From Gyrodactylus bullatarudis (lineage: Eukaryota; Platyhelminthes; Monogenea; Gyrodactylidea; Gyrodactylidae), in the NCBI GenBank assembly GCA_012064415.1, contig SSNU01000019.1:113968-177967 (forward strand): a stretch of DNA of 64,000 bases, in the 5' to 3' direction. This document shows positions 21,924 to 34,122 of this stretch, piece after piece; the stretch's first letter is position 1, and every line of letters begins with the position of its first letter. Both the position numbers and the translations under genes were made by a program. The notes below the pieces were generated by a model. That model saw nothing but the letters and a program-made list of their open reading frames with translations. It was not told the origin of the DNA and ran no database searches.

Positions 21924-22051
21924 AGACGCGTTTTGTCCTTGTTGAGACTCCTCAGTATACCGTAGCCGAGAATTGAACCAGGGTTTTGAGCATTGAAAGT
22001 CCAACGCTTAGACTGTATACTAAGGAGTCTCAACAAGGAAGAAACGCGTCT
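21924..22051. mobile_element. 128-bp MITE with ~35-bp inverted repeats and tRNA-like centre
   Basis: The ends AGACGCGTTT (21924) and AAACGCGTCT (ending 22051) continue inward as near-perfect arms through CCTTGTTGAGACTCCT to GTATAC. They are flanked by T/A, compatible with a TA target. The minus-strand centre has TCTAAGCGTTGGACTTTCAA and CTGGTTCAATTCTCGGC, which resemble a tRNA A box and B box. The tRNA arms do not pair well, so it is a relic or mimic, not a working tRNA gene. Confidence 0.6.
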
Positions 22052-22279
22052 ATACCTGCCATCGATATTTTGAAATTTTTCTTTACTAGCTTATAAATTA
22101 GATACACGCTGAGTCTTATCTCTAAAGCAAGATGTGTGACTTCTCCACATCCAATTAGCGATACTAAAAGACCTAAGAACATGTCCCCACTGGACTCACC
22201 AAAACCATAATAAAATTTTGTAAAAGTATTGCAACAGGTATGATCGAATAAAATTTTTAAAATAATATCATCCAATAAT

Positions 22280-22340
22280 TTAAATCTAAAGACTGATGAG
22301 TATGCTGGAAATAAAGGCCTTATTTGAGAGAAACATTCTG
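22280..22340 (+). ncRNA. Hammerhead-like motif (PLE type B), solo copy
   Basis: CTGATGA is followed by GTATGCTG, GAAA and stem III AUAA-AGGCC-UUAU, ending in AUU. Core and cleavage rule are kept, but stem I pairing is poor (AAAGA against UGAGA). Probably a decayed copy. Confidence 0.4.
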
Positions 22341-23330
22341 AAATCGTTTTATTTGGACCCAGCTCAAAACCAATGTTGAACTAAACATACACGAGAAAAA
22401 TCATTCTCTTTTAACTTGCATCAAATTATACTCACCAACTGCAAAGTGAATACATCAACGAGGATTTCTTTACGATAATTCAGGTCTAATTTGATCAACT
22501 TACTTACTTCAATTCAAGTGTAATTGATTAGAGTTCAGTCCCTCAGTTAGCTAGCCGAATAATACTACATTTGGACGTATTGGAGTCCTCCCCACTAAAT
22601 CATTGTGATTATGTAAATTTAATTCTTGTTGATTAAATCAATTTAGACATTCTGTATTCATTCACATTTGATTAGAATAGACAAATATTTGCACGTTAAC
22701 AATTTCATTTCATCCAATGCTAGAGAGACGTAAAAGGAAATTTCACTTTGAATTTCTCTAGACAGAATCATTAGAGTATATTTTTAATATTATAAATAAA
22801 AAAGTTATGCCCGATTGAAATTTGATTACTTCAATTCCAAATTTGATTGCAATATGATATGACTTGAGGATTGATAAAACTGATCAGAGAAAAATCGTTA
22901 TGGATTTTATTTGTAAAACGAAAAAATAGTTGACCTTACTAATTAGACCCTTTCTAGATCCTTGAGAATAGTTAATTAGTTAGAATTTATTTAAAGTTTT
23001 ATAGTGAGAATCGGGGTTTCTTCCTTATTGTGACCCTAAAAATCAACTTTTGATCACTCTCTCACTTTGAAATCAGCAATAGTTTTCAATTCAAAGTTTA
23101 AAAAATGGGATTTTAGCGCTACTTTGAGATTTTAACCTTTCTAAGTCCCAGGCACATTTTTCTTCACTATATTTTGTGTTGAGATTAAATAATTTTTTGG
23201 CTATCTTTTAAAATGGCGAAGTTATGATATGTGATAGATTTAGCCCACTGGGACTTCTGAGGTTTGACTACTTGAAAGCGACACAATAGTTCATTTGTAT
23301 ACTACAGATGTTTATTAATTTAGTAAGAAA

Positions 23331-23400
23331 GGCGATGCCTGAGAATATGAAGAGATTGAGCTCTATTTCAGGCATACTCTTCAGTCTTTACATGCCAAAT
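23331..23400 (-). ncRNA. Hammerhead ribozyme candidate downstream of Penelope copy C
   Basis: The minus strand has GGCATGTAAAGA, core CTGAAGA (position 7 is A, a variable site), GTATGCCT, GAAA, an imperfect stem III around GAGCTC, and AUC at the cleavage position. Stem I pairs UGUAAAGA with UCUUCAUA at 7 of 8 positions. It lies about 270 nt beyond the stop codon of Penelope copy C on the same strand. Confidence 0.6.
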
Positions 23401-23669
23401 ATAAATACATCAAAAAGAAATCTGATTGGTTAGCCTTTCATAGGTAGTAATAGTTTTTGAGAATACATAAGAATAGATAGAAATATGGGACCCCTCACAT
23501 GAGTCTTGCGAGGGGTGAAAATGTACAATTGTATGTGTGTAATCAAATAATTAATTAATAATAATTTTTTTTGTGTGTAGTGTCTTTTCAGGTTTCTTAT
23601 GACCAAATTAGGATTACAATATGCTGGAAATTGAAGGTTATCACTTGTAGTTCATGACATTCATTTCAA

Positions 23670-24310
23670 TTATTTCGTTTGGAAAAAGGATGTGATAATT
23701 GTTTGTGATGGCGGTTTGATTGTTTTTGTTGTTTCCCCGATGTTCCTCTTCTCTGTTTCGATCGGTTTCCTTCTGTTACCTAAGATAGGTTTAGGGAGAA
23801 CTAGAGGTTGGATGAATTTATTTTGTATACATAGGTTGGGTTGTTCCTTCCTGTTGTTTCCTGTTTGTCTATATATGATTTCAAAATTGTCATGGGAAAC
23901 TTTTTCTTCGCATTCTCTAACGTGTTGCCTTACTGCTGTCGAACCTGTATACAAATGTTCGGAGACTCTGTCTTCGAGCCTTCGCGTTGTGTGGCCAATG
24001 TATTCTGCATTGCAAAGGCATTTGAATTTGTATACTACGTATGACTTTGATAATGGGTTCGGTTTGTCTTTTGTTTTGTTAGTGAACATTCTCTTCGATT
24101 TGAAGTGAAATCTCGGTTCACATATGGGAAAAGTTGACGAATACCATTGTTTTATTTTGTTTTTTTTGTGTTTTCCAATACTTCTCCTTTGAATGGTAGG
24201 ATTATGTTAATCTTCTCTTTCGCCTCTAGTTCTTTATCCATTGATTCATCCCATTTCAAAGCATTTTCCACAAAGCCCGCCGGATAATTAATTCGGTGAA
24301 CACTTGTTTA
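23670..24310 (-). mobile_element. Penelope-like element copy C: linker and GIY-YIG domain with PIP-like tail
   Basis: The minus strand enters at NYPAGFVENALKWDESMDKE (about 24290), the NGYP-x-x-F linker of the family, and ILPFKGEV. The frame at 24089-23670 then reads SYVVYKFKCLCNAEYIGHT, RRLEDRVSEH and NRKEQPNLCIQNKFIQP. The CLC pair and YIGHT-RR core match the endonuclease, but the Glu-containing ESHFI block is deleted. The tail ends SQTIITSFFQTK-stop; Q-T-I-I-T-S-F-F is a canonical PIP box. Confidence 0.85.
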
Positions 24311-24419
24311 AGTTTGATTCTTTCCTCTTCTAAGCAATCCGAGAATAGTGATTTCACCAATCCCTTTTTAGTAGACTTTGGAGATCATGAGTTAAAATTC
24401 AGGAGTTTACCTGTAAAAG

Positions 24420-26830
24420 TTTATTAATTATCTTTATGAAAATTTATGAAACAATTACGTTCTTTAGTCAAACGTAAGTTAACACAACACTTGATAAATT
24501 CATAAGAACAGTGATTTTTGCAATTCTGACATCATTTACGGGTTGAAACAGCTGGTAAAGGGCCAATTTCATCGAAACGAACGCTTTTATTAGGTATCAA
24601 GTTCATTTTACGAAAACGTTCTTTTTAAAATGATCTATTGATCCATAATCAACTCTGATGGATACGAGATTAGAAGTATATATATGAAAAATAATAAAAA
24701 CAGAGAAAAGCTAATTTTTCTCAGAAAACATACTCACTCGACTACTAATACTACTTACTACGCTGTAGATTGGGAATTAGGAATTTCTCATTTTTTTATT
24801 CTCCTGTGTAACGCTTGTGAATTTGAACGCTTGTTAAGAGAGAAATTCCTCCTTGAATAATTCTCCACTAATGATATGAAATATGCCTTGCTTTTTTATT
24901 CTGTAAGATGAATAGTTGAGAGCAATGTAGTTTATTTACAAGATGGTAAAATTAAATCATTGAAGCGGGAGTATGGTTTTTATCGTCAAATCTCAAAAAT
25001 GAGAAAACTAATTTCCAGTCCTAAAAAAGTGTTTTATAACTAGGCTATGCAGGAAATAGCATTCTATGGGTCAAAATTAGCTATTTTTAGTAATTTTGCA
25101 TAGTTTGAAAATAGTAAATTTTAGCAAAAATAAAAATACCATCTATAGAGTAAGTAATTTTATTTTCCATCTAAATTTGTCAAAAATGCAAAACTTTCTA
25201 AGAAATTTCCATCTTTAACCCTTTCGAACTGATATTTCGCATCAGGACTGGAGGCCATAGAGGTTGAGAGAAACTTGCTATTTTCAAAAAAGTTAACTTT
25301 TAAATTTCGATTCCTACCCCTTCATGATAATTCAGATAAAATTTTGAACTCAAGGGTTGTAAAAGTGAGTTTATTTTCCTTTAAATGTCAATTAGGCTTA
25401 TAAAAAGGATTATATTTATTTTATAACTTGTAATACGTCTTTATTATAAAATAGAAATTACAGAACTGGAGAGTCAAGGTTTACACTTAATTTATTTATA
25501 CTTAATCAAATACAGTAAAATTCATTGAAATATTATTTTCTAGAACATTCTATTTCTCAATGATCACTTAGTTAGTATTTAGCTTGATAAACTTCGTAGA
25601 GAGAGTAGAATATTCTAGAAAAATTTATTACAAAGTGAATAAACTTGAGATTCTTAAATATTTTGAATGCCTAATCCTCTCGGCGTCATTTGAAAACCTC
25701 ATAGAGTTAATCACAGAAATGTTTTTTGCACTAGGAACAAATTAAAGTTGTGCCCCAGTTTTGGTGTATGAGAAATAGCACACCCCAATTTTCCTATGAA
25801 AAATAGATTTTTCTCATCATAAATCATCATAGATCTACTTAAAAGTAGAACAAGTTTTTTATGTCTAAAGTTCAAAAGAAAAGATAACAAATATCACCTT
25901 CGGAAATATTTAGGTGAAAAAGAATGGGAGAGCTTGAGAATCCATGATTCGGTAAAAGATAAATTGTCTTAGATATACAAAAATAACAGAACTATCAATT
26001 CAATTTATTTGAACTTTGAGCTGAAATTCTTGCCAAATGATTGGTCGATCAAAGTTTTTCAGGAACAAATTTGCTAGTTTTTACTCCTTGAAAACTAAAA
26101 ATATATCGGTTACTTTCGGAAATGACAGGTTAAAAAAACAATCATTTTGGGCGAACATTAAATCCTAAGTAAAGAATTGTTCAAAGGTTCTTTGATATTG
26201 ATCACTACGATAATGTAATTTAAAATTTATTGGAAGATTAATTGATGTTCATGAATGCATCAAAACAGACAGTATGGAGGCTCATCAGCATATGCCTGGC
26301 CCATAATCGAATACTGCTTTGTGATGTGGAATCTCGAATGGGATAAATGGTCATAAAAAATCCAGTCTGTATGAAAAAGAGGCATACTATCAGTGACATT
26401 TAAAACTGACCAAAGATTACGTAAAAACTGTTTAATGCTGAGAAGTGATAAACTTTTCCCCACTAGTTTTGATCCAATTGCAATGGCCTAATATTGAATT
26501 TCCTTCAATTTTAAATTTAAAAAACGCAATTTATCATGGGTTTCGAATTGGTCTATAGACAGAAATGAATTCTTATTTTTAATTAAAAATAAATTTTCAT
26601 TAATTTGTTATTTACTCATAAGTATGCCTTTCATTATTTATTTTTTAGAGGACAAAAATACCATTGAAAATCAATTTTTAAACGAATTTTTGGAATGAAA
26701 TGAAAATGAAAACTAATGAAAAGAAAATATTCAAATATGAAATAAATCAAAATACTTGAAAGTAAACCTGATTAAAGAAAAAAAAATTAACTGATCTTAG
26801 ATCATTAAGTTAGGGTTGAAAAAAAAATTA
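24420..26830. other. Intergenic, AT-rich
   Basis: No gene recognised. A segment near 25040-25160 (GCAGGAAATAGCATTCTATG) resembles 52840-52910 over about 60 bp and is probably a MITE-derived repeat. Confidence 0.4.
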
Positions 26831-26839
26831 TCTTCTTGA

Positions 26840-27130
26840 TCAGATTTGGGTCGATCACAATTTCCTCAAAAATTCTGATTTTTTAGGTTAGAAATCTCTA
26901 ACTTGTTAAATAAACTTTTTGTGATGAATTTATTTTAAAATATCTTTTCAACCCTGTTTCTGATCGAGGATCTGAGATCTGATCTTGATCGGTAAAAATT
27001 CTTTTTTCTTCCCAAATTGATCTTTATCTATCTCTCTTTCTAAGATATCATTTATTTGGTTCGCAATAAAAAATAAATCATATTTTTAACGTCAGCATCA
27101 TCAGGCGAAGACTATTTCCAGAACAACTTT
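26840..27130. repeat. Dispersed repeat, second copy at 50440-50790
   Basis: About 290 bp align with the later copy. Shared blocks include TTTTTTCTTCCCAAATT, GGTTCGCAATA and GGCGAAGACTATTTCCAGAA. No terminal repeats are evident. Confidence 0.6.
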
Positions 27131-27872
27131 ACACAATAATATCCCAGAATTCAGAAACATGAAAGAGATTACCATTTTTAATAGATGAAAGATATTAAAA
27201 AATCTTAAGCGCTTTCTAATCTTGATTCTAAAATATCTTAGTAAAAAATTTGAGACTAGTTTTGAGAAAGATCACAATAGAAGAGGGGATCTATCGAAAG
27301 AGGATTGATCCTTTCCTGGGTTCCCTTATGGATGTTGTTGAAGAAATTTGATCTGTTTGTTTAGGACTTTGTATATCTCATTACAAAGAGCTCTGTCGAA
27401 ATCCGATTGGGAAATTAACGAAAATTTATTAGAATGTGAGAAGTCAAACTGTAACTTGATATAGGGAATAGATTTTCCCATCTTGAAACTGGAAACGCAC
27501 GATAGAAATTTCTTAAATTACATTTTGATTAAACTCGAATTCCTGATGAAAAATTTTTAGTTTTGTATTCGAAATTTATTGAACATCATTTTTATTTATT
27601 TTTTAAAATAAGAAAGATTTTTCTATATTTATTTTGTAATGATTATATTCGTCTAACAAAAAAAATTTCAATTGAATTCTTACATAGTCATCTGTGTAAC
27701 TATTTCCAAAAAATAAAAGTAAGTGTCAACTCATTTTTTGGCTAGAAACTTTAAAATTTATTAAACCAAACGAATATGAATTTATTTTGACTTTGACTAA
27801 AATTAATGATTGAAGATTAGAATCTACGATTCAGTTAAAAATTGACAAAATTCCTTAGAACTTGAGTGACAG

Positions 27873-28196
27873 ATGCGAAAATCAAAGCAAGAGCTCTTTC
27901 TAGAATTAATTTTCATGCTTTTTTAAATGTAAGTTTATTTTGTTCAATCACTTAAAAATTTATTATGTTTGATTATAATTTCAACTACAGAACTTGGTCC
28001 AAAATCCTGATATAATTGTACAAGAAAAGGAAAATTTTGTCATCGAAGATGAAGAAATAGAGGAAGCTAATAATAATCCGCAAGTTTTTATTTACAACGA
28101 AGAAAACCTAGATGATTTTGATGTAAGCGTCATTACATTTTTATAAAATGCTTGTATTATTAACATAATTTTTAGGATGCTGCAGTAGAGAATTGA
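27873..28196 (+). CDS. 3' exons of an unrecognised acidic protein
   Basis: Three exons join in phase: 27873-27928 (ending FHAFLN, donor GTAAGT), 27991-28122 (NLVQNPDIIVQEKENFVIED then EEIEEANNN and ENLDDFD, donor GTAAGC) and 28176-28196 (DAAVEN-stop). The 62-nt and 53-nt introns are GT-AG with good pyrimidine-rich acceptors. The protein end is strongly acidic. Upstream exons are not found; a frame at 27563-27719 ending at GTAAGT is one candidate. The family is not recognised. Confidence 0.45.
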
Positions 28197-28225
28197 TTTA
28201 CTATCATCAAAATTTTATCAGTCTC

Positions 28226-28500
28226 CAGATTCTGTTGAGCCGGCCAGATTAATTTTAACTAATTAATCCATTCAAATTTCGAAATTAATATCTCAAGATC
28301 CTATTGAGACAGTCCTGTCAGCAAATATTTTATATAAATGGTGAAACAATCCAGCAACTGATCTTATTTTCAAATCAATTTTGATTCTCTGAAATGTATC
28401 AAGATTCTAGGATCCTGGCCAATTAAATTCCAGCAAATTTTTCTCTCTTTATTAATCAATCAATCGAGAATGCTATCAAGACTCCAGATTCTGTTGAGCC
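28226..28500. repeat. Pair of 23-bp direct repeats
   Basis: CTCCAGATTCTGTTGAGCCGG followed by CC occurs at about 28226 and again at about 28480. They lie between the two alternative last exons of the neighbouring gene. Confidence 0.6.
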
Positions 28501-28656
28501 GGCCCAAGAATTGTGGCTTGTTTTTTATTTGAATATAGTATTTTTCTAATAGTATATTCCTATGGGAGACAATATATTTTTTGCAATTGTCTTTCTCTTC
28601 TCTTATGAAAAGATGATGATTGTAATTCCAAATAATGATTTATTTTCCTCCCATAG

Positions 28657-28938
28657 ATGACTTCCCCTTCCGCCGAAGAGAAAATTTTCTTGCAACGAAG
28701 TATTGAGCAGGGAAGGTTGTTAATCCTGCAGGATCTCCATCGAGCAGTCCGAGGAGAATGCTCCTATGAAGAGAGAAAAAGAATTTTCTCTGGAGTCGAT
28801 CTAGATCCTAAGAAGATGTTTATAGCATCCCTGAATGTGAGGGTGATTCCTCTTATCAACCACTTCTATGATCAACTCATTGAGAAAGCCAAAACTTTCT
28901 CAAACAACAACAAAAATAAAAGAATAAGAAGAAGATGA
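28657..28938 (+). CDS. Coding exon of unknown small protein, possible alternative last exon
   Basis: An open frame of 93 codons starts at ATG directly after a strong acceptor (TTTTCCTCCCATAG, 28643-28656) and ends at TGA, followed by AATAAA at 28949. The protein starts MTSPSAEEKIFLQRSIEQGR. It is helical, with a basic C terminus (NNNKNKRIRRR). The exon starts in phase 0, so it could replace the short exon at 28176 after LDDFD, or be the coding exon of a separate transcript with a non-coding leader. No known domain is recognised. The acceptor, even codon use and poly(A) signal support it. Confidence 0.55.
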   Translation: MTSPSAEEKIFLQRSIEQGRLLILQDLHRAVRGECSYEERKRIFSGVDLDPKKMFIASLNVRVIPLINHFYDQLIEKAKTFSNNNKNKRIRRR

Positions 28939-28948
28939 TTTTAATCAG

Positions 28949-28954
28949 AATAAA
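28949..28954 (+). terminator. Poly(A) signal AATAAA
   Basis: Eleven bases after the stop of the exon at 28657-28938. Confidence 0.5.
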
Positions 28955-31900
28955 TTATTTTCCATTCTTTACTATGGTTTTTTCTTTAGCTGAAAATTCC
29001 ATTAATTACTTAAACTATAGTTTATTAAATCATGTTGGGCTAATTACTTTCAAAATAATTATGTCGTTTGAGAAATTGAGATGAATTTTTAAATCCCAAA
29101 AATGAAGATATTTTCGTACAATCCGGTCCAGTTTTCTTTTGTGTCAAAATATATTATAATTATAATTAACCAGATCATTCGATGGTCAATAAAACTGGGG
29201 AAAATTCAAAAAAAAATTTTAATACTAAGGAATAAGCAAGAAGAGGGATAGCAGTAGGTTTGGTGAGACGAATTTTGTGTTTGTTACTTCCCAAAATTAA
29301 AATATATTCGTACCATATTAATTATTCTTTATATTCTGAAGTGACTAACTGACAAGTCTAAATTTTAGACTCTAAAATTAACATTAGAAATGAATTCCAG
29401 CTCATTTAGTAATATTTTTACTGCTGATTAATCTCATTAACACTAACAGGCTAATAAATTTATAAACTTTTCTTATTGAAACAAATTTTAAAAATGATTT
29501 TTAAACAAAATTAGGAATCTTTATTTAAGTATCACGAAAATACAAACCCGCGAACAATATTTCAATATTAGTACTAAAACTATTTTCGGAAGGTGGGGAA
29601 ACGATTTTAAGAGACTATTAAAATCTTTAAGTAATCTACAATACCATATCAATTTTCTCCCAAAAACTTTTCAAGATCTGAAATTTTCATCGAGGTCCAA
29701 TTTCTGTGAATACAAACATTGAGCTTAGCTTAAATAAAACTTATTATAAAAGTAGAATGCTATTTTTGTGAAGCATAGAAAAAAAGAACAAAGAGAAAAT
29801 AGAGTAGAATACAACCAGAAGAGATGGAACTACACTCGTTGATTACATCGCTTGGAAACCGAGAAGGGGACAGCTTAGTTGATACATTATTTATGGATGT
29901 TATAATATATAATAAAGGGTTGATCAAATATATAGATACAGTGAATAGTATGAGATCATTAATCAAGATACAAAGAAAAACTAGTTTAACAAAAAAACAA
30001 TGGTAAATTTGGTTGATATAAAGTTGTTGGTAAAGCGCATCACCTTCAAAGTCTTGGGGGTATTCCAATCGATTGTTTATTGCTATTATTTCGTTCCTGT
30101 TCATACTTTTTATAGACTTGTATTAACAGATTTAAATTTATATTGTAATGTTTGCCAAAATTAAAGAGTCACTTAAACAAATCTTAAAATTAAATATTTT
30201 AGACAATACAATTAATAAATTCAGTAATTTATTCTGATTCTAACGGTGCTCTTTAAACGAATCATCTCTCTCTAATAACAAAGTAAGAAATTTCATCTAT
30301 AATTGGAAGCCCGCGAAGCATTGGATTCAAAAAGAAAGTAAGAGCAAAATATTGAACTATAGAAGAAGCCCAAAATACACCATTTTAAAAATCTCAAAAA
30401 GCTTTATTAAATTTAGCCTGAGGGTATATACAAAACTCCAAATTTTTCCAGCAAGAACTCAAATACGATGAAAATATTGTACTTAGAAAACCAGACTATG
30501 AGGGCTACTTTTATTAATTGATACTTTAAATTAATCAAGTCCCATACCACAAGAAGTAGGGATTATACTCTAATTAAGAGAGTATTATGTATTATAATCT
30601 GAATATATTTTTAATCCTAGAATATATATATATTATTTTCGACTTAATCTCTACTCACTCGAAAATGATCAATGCAAGGAAAAGCTAATGGAATTAGTGA
30701 AAACATTTTTTGTTACTAAATCTATCAACTAAGAAAATTGTTTATCCCATAAAAAAAATCCCATGAATCGATTAGTACAATTTTAGCAAGTCTTGAATAT
30801 ACATAGACTTGGATGAAATTTTGTAAAATTACTAATTTTTTCCATCGATATGAGAAATCGAATCTTCAATTATTTTAATATTATCCAACCAAATTTCGGT
30901 TCAAAATACCTTTCCATACTTCAGGAATAAGATAAACAAAATTTCAAATTAAAAACGTTTTTTGATCGATCAAAATTGTTATATTCCTGGAAAATAAGAG
31001 AAATTTCATTTTTTACTATTGAAAAAACAATGTTAATAGGATTTAAATCATGAATATTAAACATAAAAAACGTTTTTAATTTGAAATTTTCCCCAATTTT
31101 TTTCATCTTATTCCAGAAGCATTGAAAGTTATTTTGAAGCGATATTTGGTGGGATACTATTAAAATACTTGAAGATTAAATTTTATCGATGGGCGTTTTA
31201 ACTAATTTTGGAAAATTTCGTCCAGATCTAATATACATGGACTATCGACTCAGTAGTATTGAGGAATAAATTCACAGATGGGAAAAAATAAAAGGGATGA
31301 CTAAGATCAAACTTTTCTAAGCCTATCGTTTCAACCTCTTGGCCAATCAATGAATCTCGAATCGTTAACCAATAAGCTTCTAACTCTCTTACAGAAAATC
31401 TTAACCTCATCGGCGTTTTTGAGTTGAATTTCTTGATCATTTCCAATACTTCGAAATCAATCGAATGAACACATTTTTCTTGATTTGGATTTCTTAAAAT
31501 ATTCAACACATGCGAATTATTGATGAAAAAATTAAGTTTTTTGTAAAATTATAGATCAGTCTTTGTTCGTGTTAGGTGTAAAGAAATTGCCCCAAGGATC
31601 ATCTTATTTAGTAATAGATCAGTCCATTCTACTTAATATTACTTGAAGAGACAATGCTATGGAAATAATATCTTGTAACGAAATACATATCGGTGAAGAA
31701 TGTATTTGACTGAATTAATATCAAGAATTTTAAATTTTATCTGATGATCTAAATTTTTTTTCGACTGCAATGCGAGTCTGTTAGAAAATGCCATTTTTCA
31801 AATATAAATTCGAAATTTTTAATTCTCTGATACCCCAAAAACCCATTTCCCAAAAAATCTTCAACATATCCCAAATTAATCGGGATTTTAAATTAATCGT

Positions 31901-32355
31901 GCTGAAGAAAAAAAATACTTTACGAACCAAAATTTTAAATACATGGTTTAATAGAAACATTTTTACATTGAAAAATTCTCTTTAAAATAAGCTTATATGA
32001 GGTTATCTCAGGTTTTCTAAAATTCTCAATAATTCAGTAGAATATTCTTCATAACTGGTCAACTGGTTAATTAGAATCAGAATAGAGTTTCTCTAGCTTT
32101 TTAGATCAAGCCCGGAACGATTTATTGATTATTCAATATCAGAATAACAAAATCCATATGTGGGAAAATGTAATCCGCACCTTCAGCATGTGTAATGCAA
32201 TATTAACCAAAAAAATGTAACGATTATGTAAATGATACTAATTTTGGAATGCTGAAAAATAAAATATTGAAGTTCATAATTTTCATAACTTGATTCGGCA
32301 GTAATATTTCTGATTTTTTAAATAAACCCATCTAAATGCCATGAGTAAAAAGGGT
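28955..32355. other. Intergenic, no firm gene
   Basis: A minus-strand frame at 29760-30104 encodes a mostly hydrophobic 114-residue peptide, but it includes part of a dispersed repeat and lacks promoter or splice support. The frame at 31228-31509 overlaps the dispersed repeat family of the 718-1690 arms. Nothing else is supportable. Confidence 0.4.
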
Positions 32356-32422
32356 TGATGCCAGTTATAAGAATATAGCGCTTCTATTTCGTGGCATACT
32401 CATCAGCTTTTACATGCCAGAT
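32356..32422 (-). ncRNA. Hammerhead ribozyme candidate (PLE type B), solo copy
   Basis: The minus strand reads GGCATGTAAAAG, core CTGATGA, stem II GU-AUGCC-AC (2 bp), GAAA, stem III AUAG-AAGCG-CUAU and cleavage position A (AUA). Stem I pairs UAAAAG with UUCUUA with one A-C mismatch. The full core is intact; this is the only type B copy with two Watson-Crick pairs in stem II. Confidence 0.6.
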
Positions 32423-32559
32423 TTTTATAAGGAAAACTGTGTACAAAATATTGATTGTAACTCCCATTGGTTGTTCTCTGGTGCGTGTGTATACTAATAA
32501 CTAACCATCTAAATGCTTGACCAGGAGAGATTTGACCACAAAAAATGCTCATTTTATTG

Positions 32560-32720
32560 ATTTCAAAGTGAGAGTGACCAAAATCAGGATCACAGTAAGA
32601 CAAGAAATAGTTAATATGAAAATGGGAATTTATGATTTTTACAAAATTCTCAATTTCTTCATCAAGAAATCGAATTTGATCATTTTCGCTACTCAAATCT
32701 CAATGAAATTTTGGAATTCC
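32560..32720 (+). repeat. Dispersed repeat fragment (foldback-arm family)
   Basis: It contains GGGAATTTATGATTTTTACA and following sequence similar to 861-1080. It begins about 140 bp beyond the solo hammerhead motif. Confidence 0.5.
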
Positions 32721-34122
32721 CTAAAAAAGGATGAATTCATTTAAAATTTTATGGTGATAATCCATTTCCTTGCCTTATTGTGATCCTAAATTAATTTTGA
32801 TCAGCAAATGGGAATTCGGCGCTACTTCGAGATTTTGAATATGCAATATACTCTCTTTTTATCGTGAGAGTGGGCTTCGTGATCTAGATTCAAAAAAATC
32901 TTGATCAAATTCATATTTTTGATGAAAATATCTAGAATTTTGTAAAGATTAGAAATTCTCATCTTCGTATTAACTGCGTGTAGTTATCTTGATAAACTTG
33001 GTGCGATGATGTTACTTATCATATCGATAGGCAATTTTAGAAATTTTGGAAAATTTCGTCTAAGTCTAGGCCTGAATACCTTGGCATGAAGGAAAATCAA
33101 ATGCCTACTGCATGACCACTGGAACTGACTGCCAACATCTACATCATGTGACAGATTTAGTAACTGAAACAAATTTCCTCTTTCCCTTGTGTGTACTATC
33201 GATTAAAAAAGGGTAAGAAGAGAATTGTTTTTACTTTTTTTATTACTCAATCAATTATCCATGAACTAAAGGGAAAATCAAATGTCTTCTTTGTGAAAAA
33301 AGCCAAGAAAGATTTCTTCATCTTCTCCATTCTATTCAAGATAATAACACACAGACACAGTAAAAGGATACCTTCAAGTTAAACTTTCTCTGATGATGAA
33401 TGATGTTTTTATTACACATCTCTCTTCCCTAATAGGGAATCCCTATTCGTTATGTATATATGAGGATGAGGAGAAGAAATTGTTTTTCTTTCCCATAACC
33501 TTAAATCAATGAAAGTTGCATAAATAAAGTCTATGCATTTATCGATAAGACTAACTGTATTATCAACAATTATGACAATGTCTAATTCAAAATCCACTTG
33601 TCTATATCGAGATAAAAAGGAATCTTTTTTACTAATTGATGCTAGGCTCTGACGACTTCCATTAGAGTGCTACTCATTTTATTTGTGTTTTCGGTGACTA
33701 TGGAAAGCTGCTTGAGTCTTTAATTATTTCTAGATCGATGTGGAGAAGTCAGACATCTTGCATCAGAGAAAGAATCTGTGTGTATCTAATTCATAAGCTA
33801 CACTGGACCAACTCTCCATGTCTATCATGATTCTTTACAGGGATATTAATTTTGGACTAGCAAAACTAAATTAAATGTTTCTCATGATACTTGGTAATAA
33901 ATCATGCTAGTAGGCTACCATACAGTCGGAACCGAAACTCAATGGCCATCCCAGTCCGAAGAAATTAGAGCGTAATACATCGCGAAAAATATACAAACAA
34001 TTTTATGTATGTCTACTTTTAAGCAACCGATCAAAATCAAGGGGTGTGAATCAAGTACATGTTTATTCGAGCTTCGAATAGTCTAGTTTGAAAGATAAAT
34101 GAAGATCTCCAACAGGTAACTC

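Noticed and set aside
21950..22020. A working tRNA gene
   Set aside because: Box-like sequences exist, but the T and anticodon stems do not pair and the acceptor is part of a MITE arm.
29760..30104. 114-codon hydrophobic minus-strand frame
   Set aside because: Hydrophobicity can come from AT-rich DNA, part of it overlaps a dispersed repeat, and no regulatory context was found.
31228..31509. 93-codon minus-strand frame
   Set aside because: It overlaps the dispersed repeat family of the 718-1690 foldback, where similar frames appear in both orientations.
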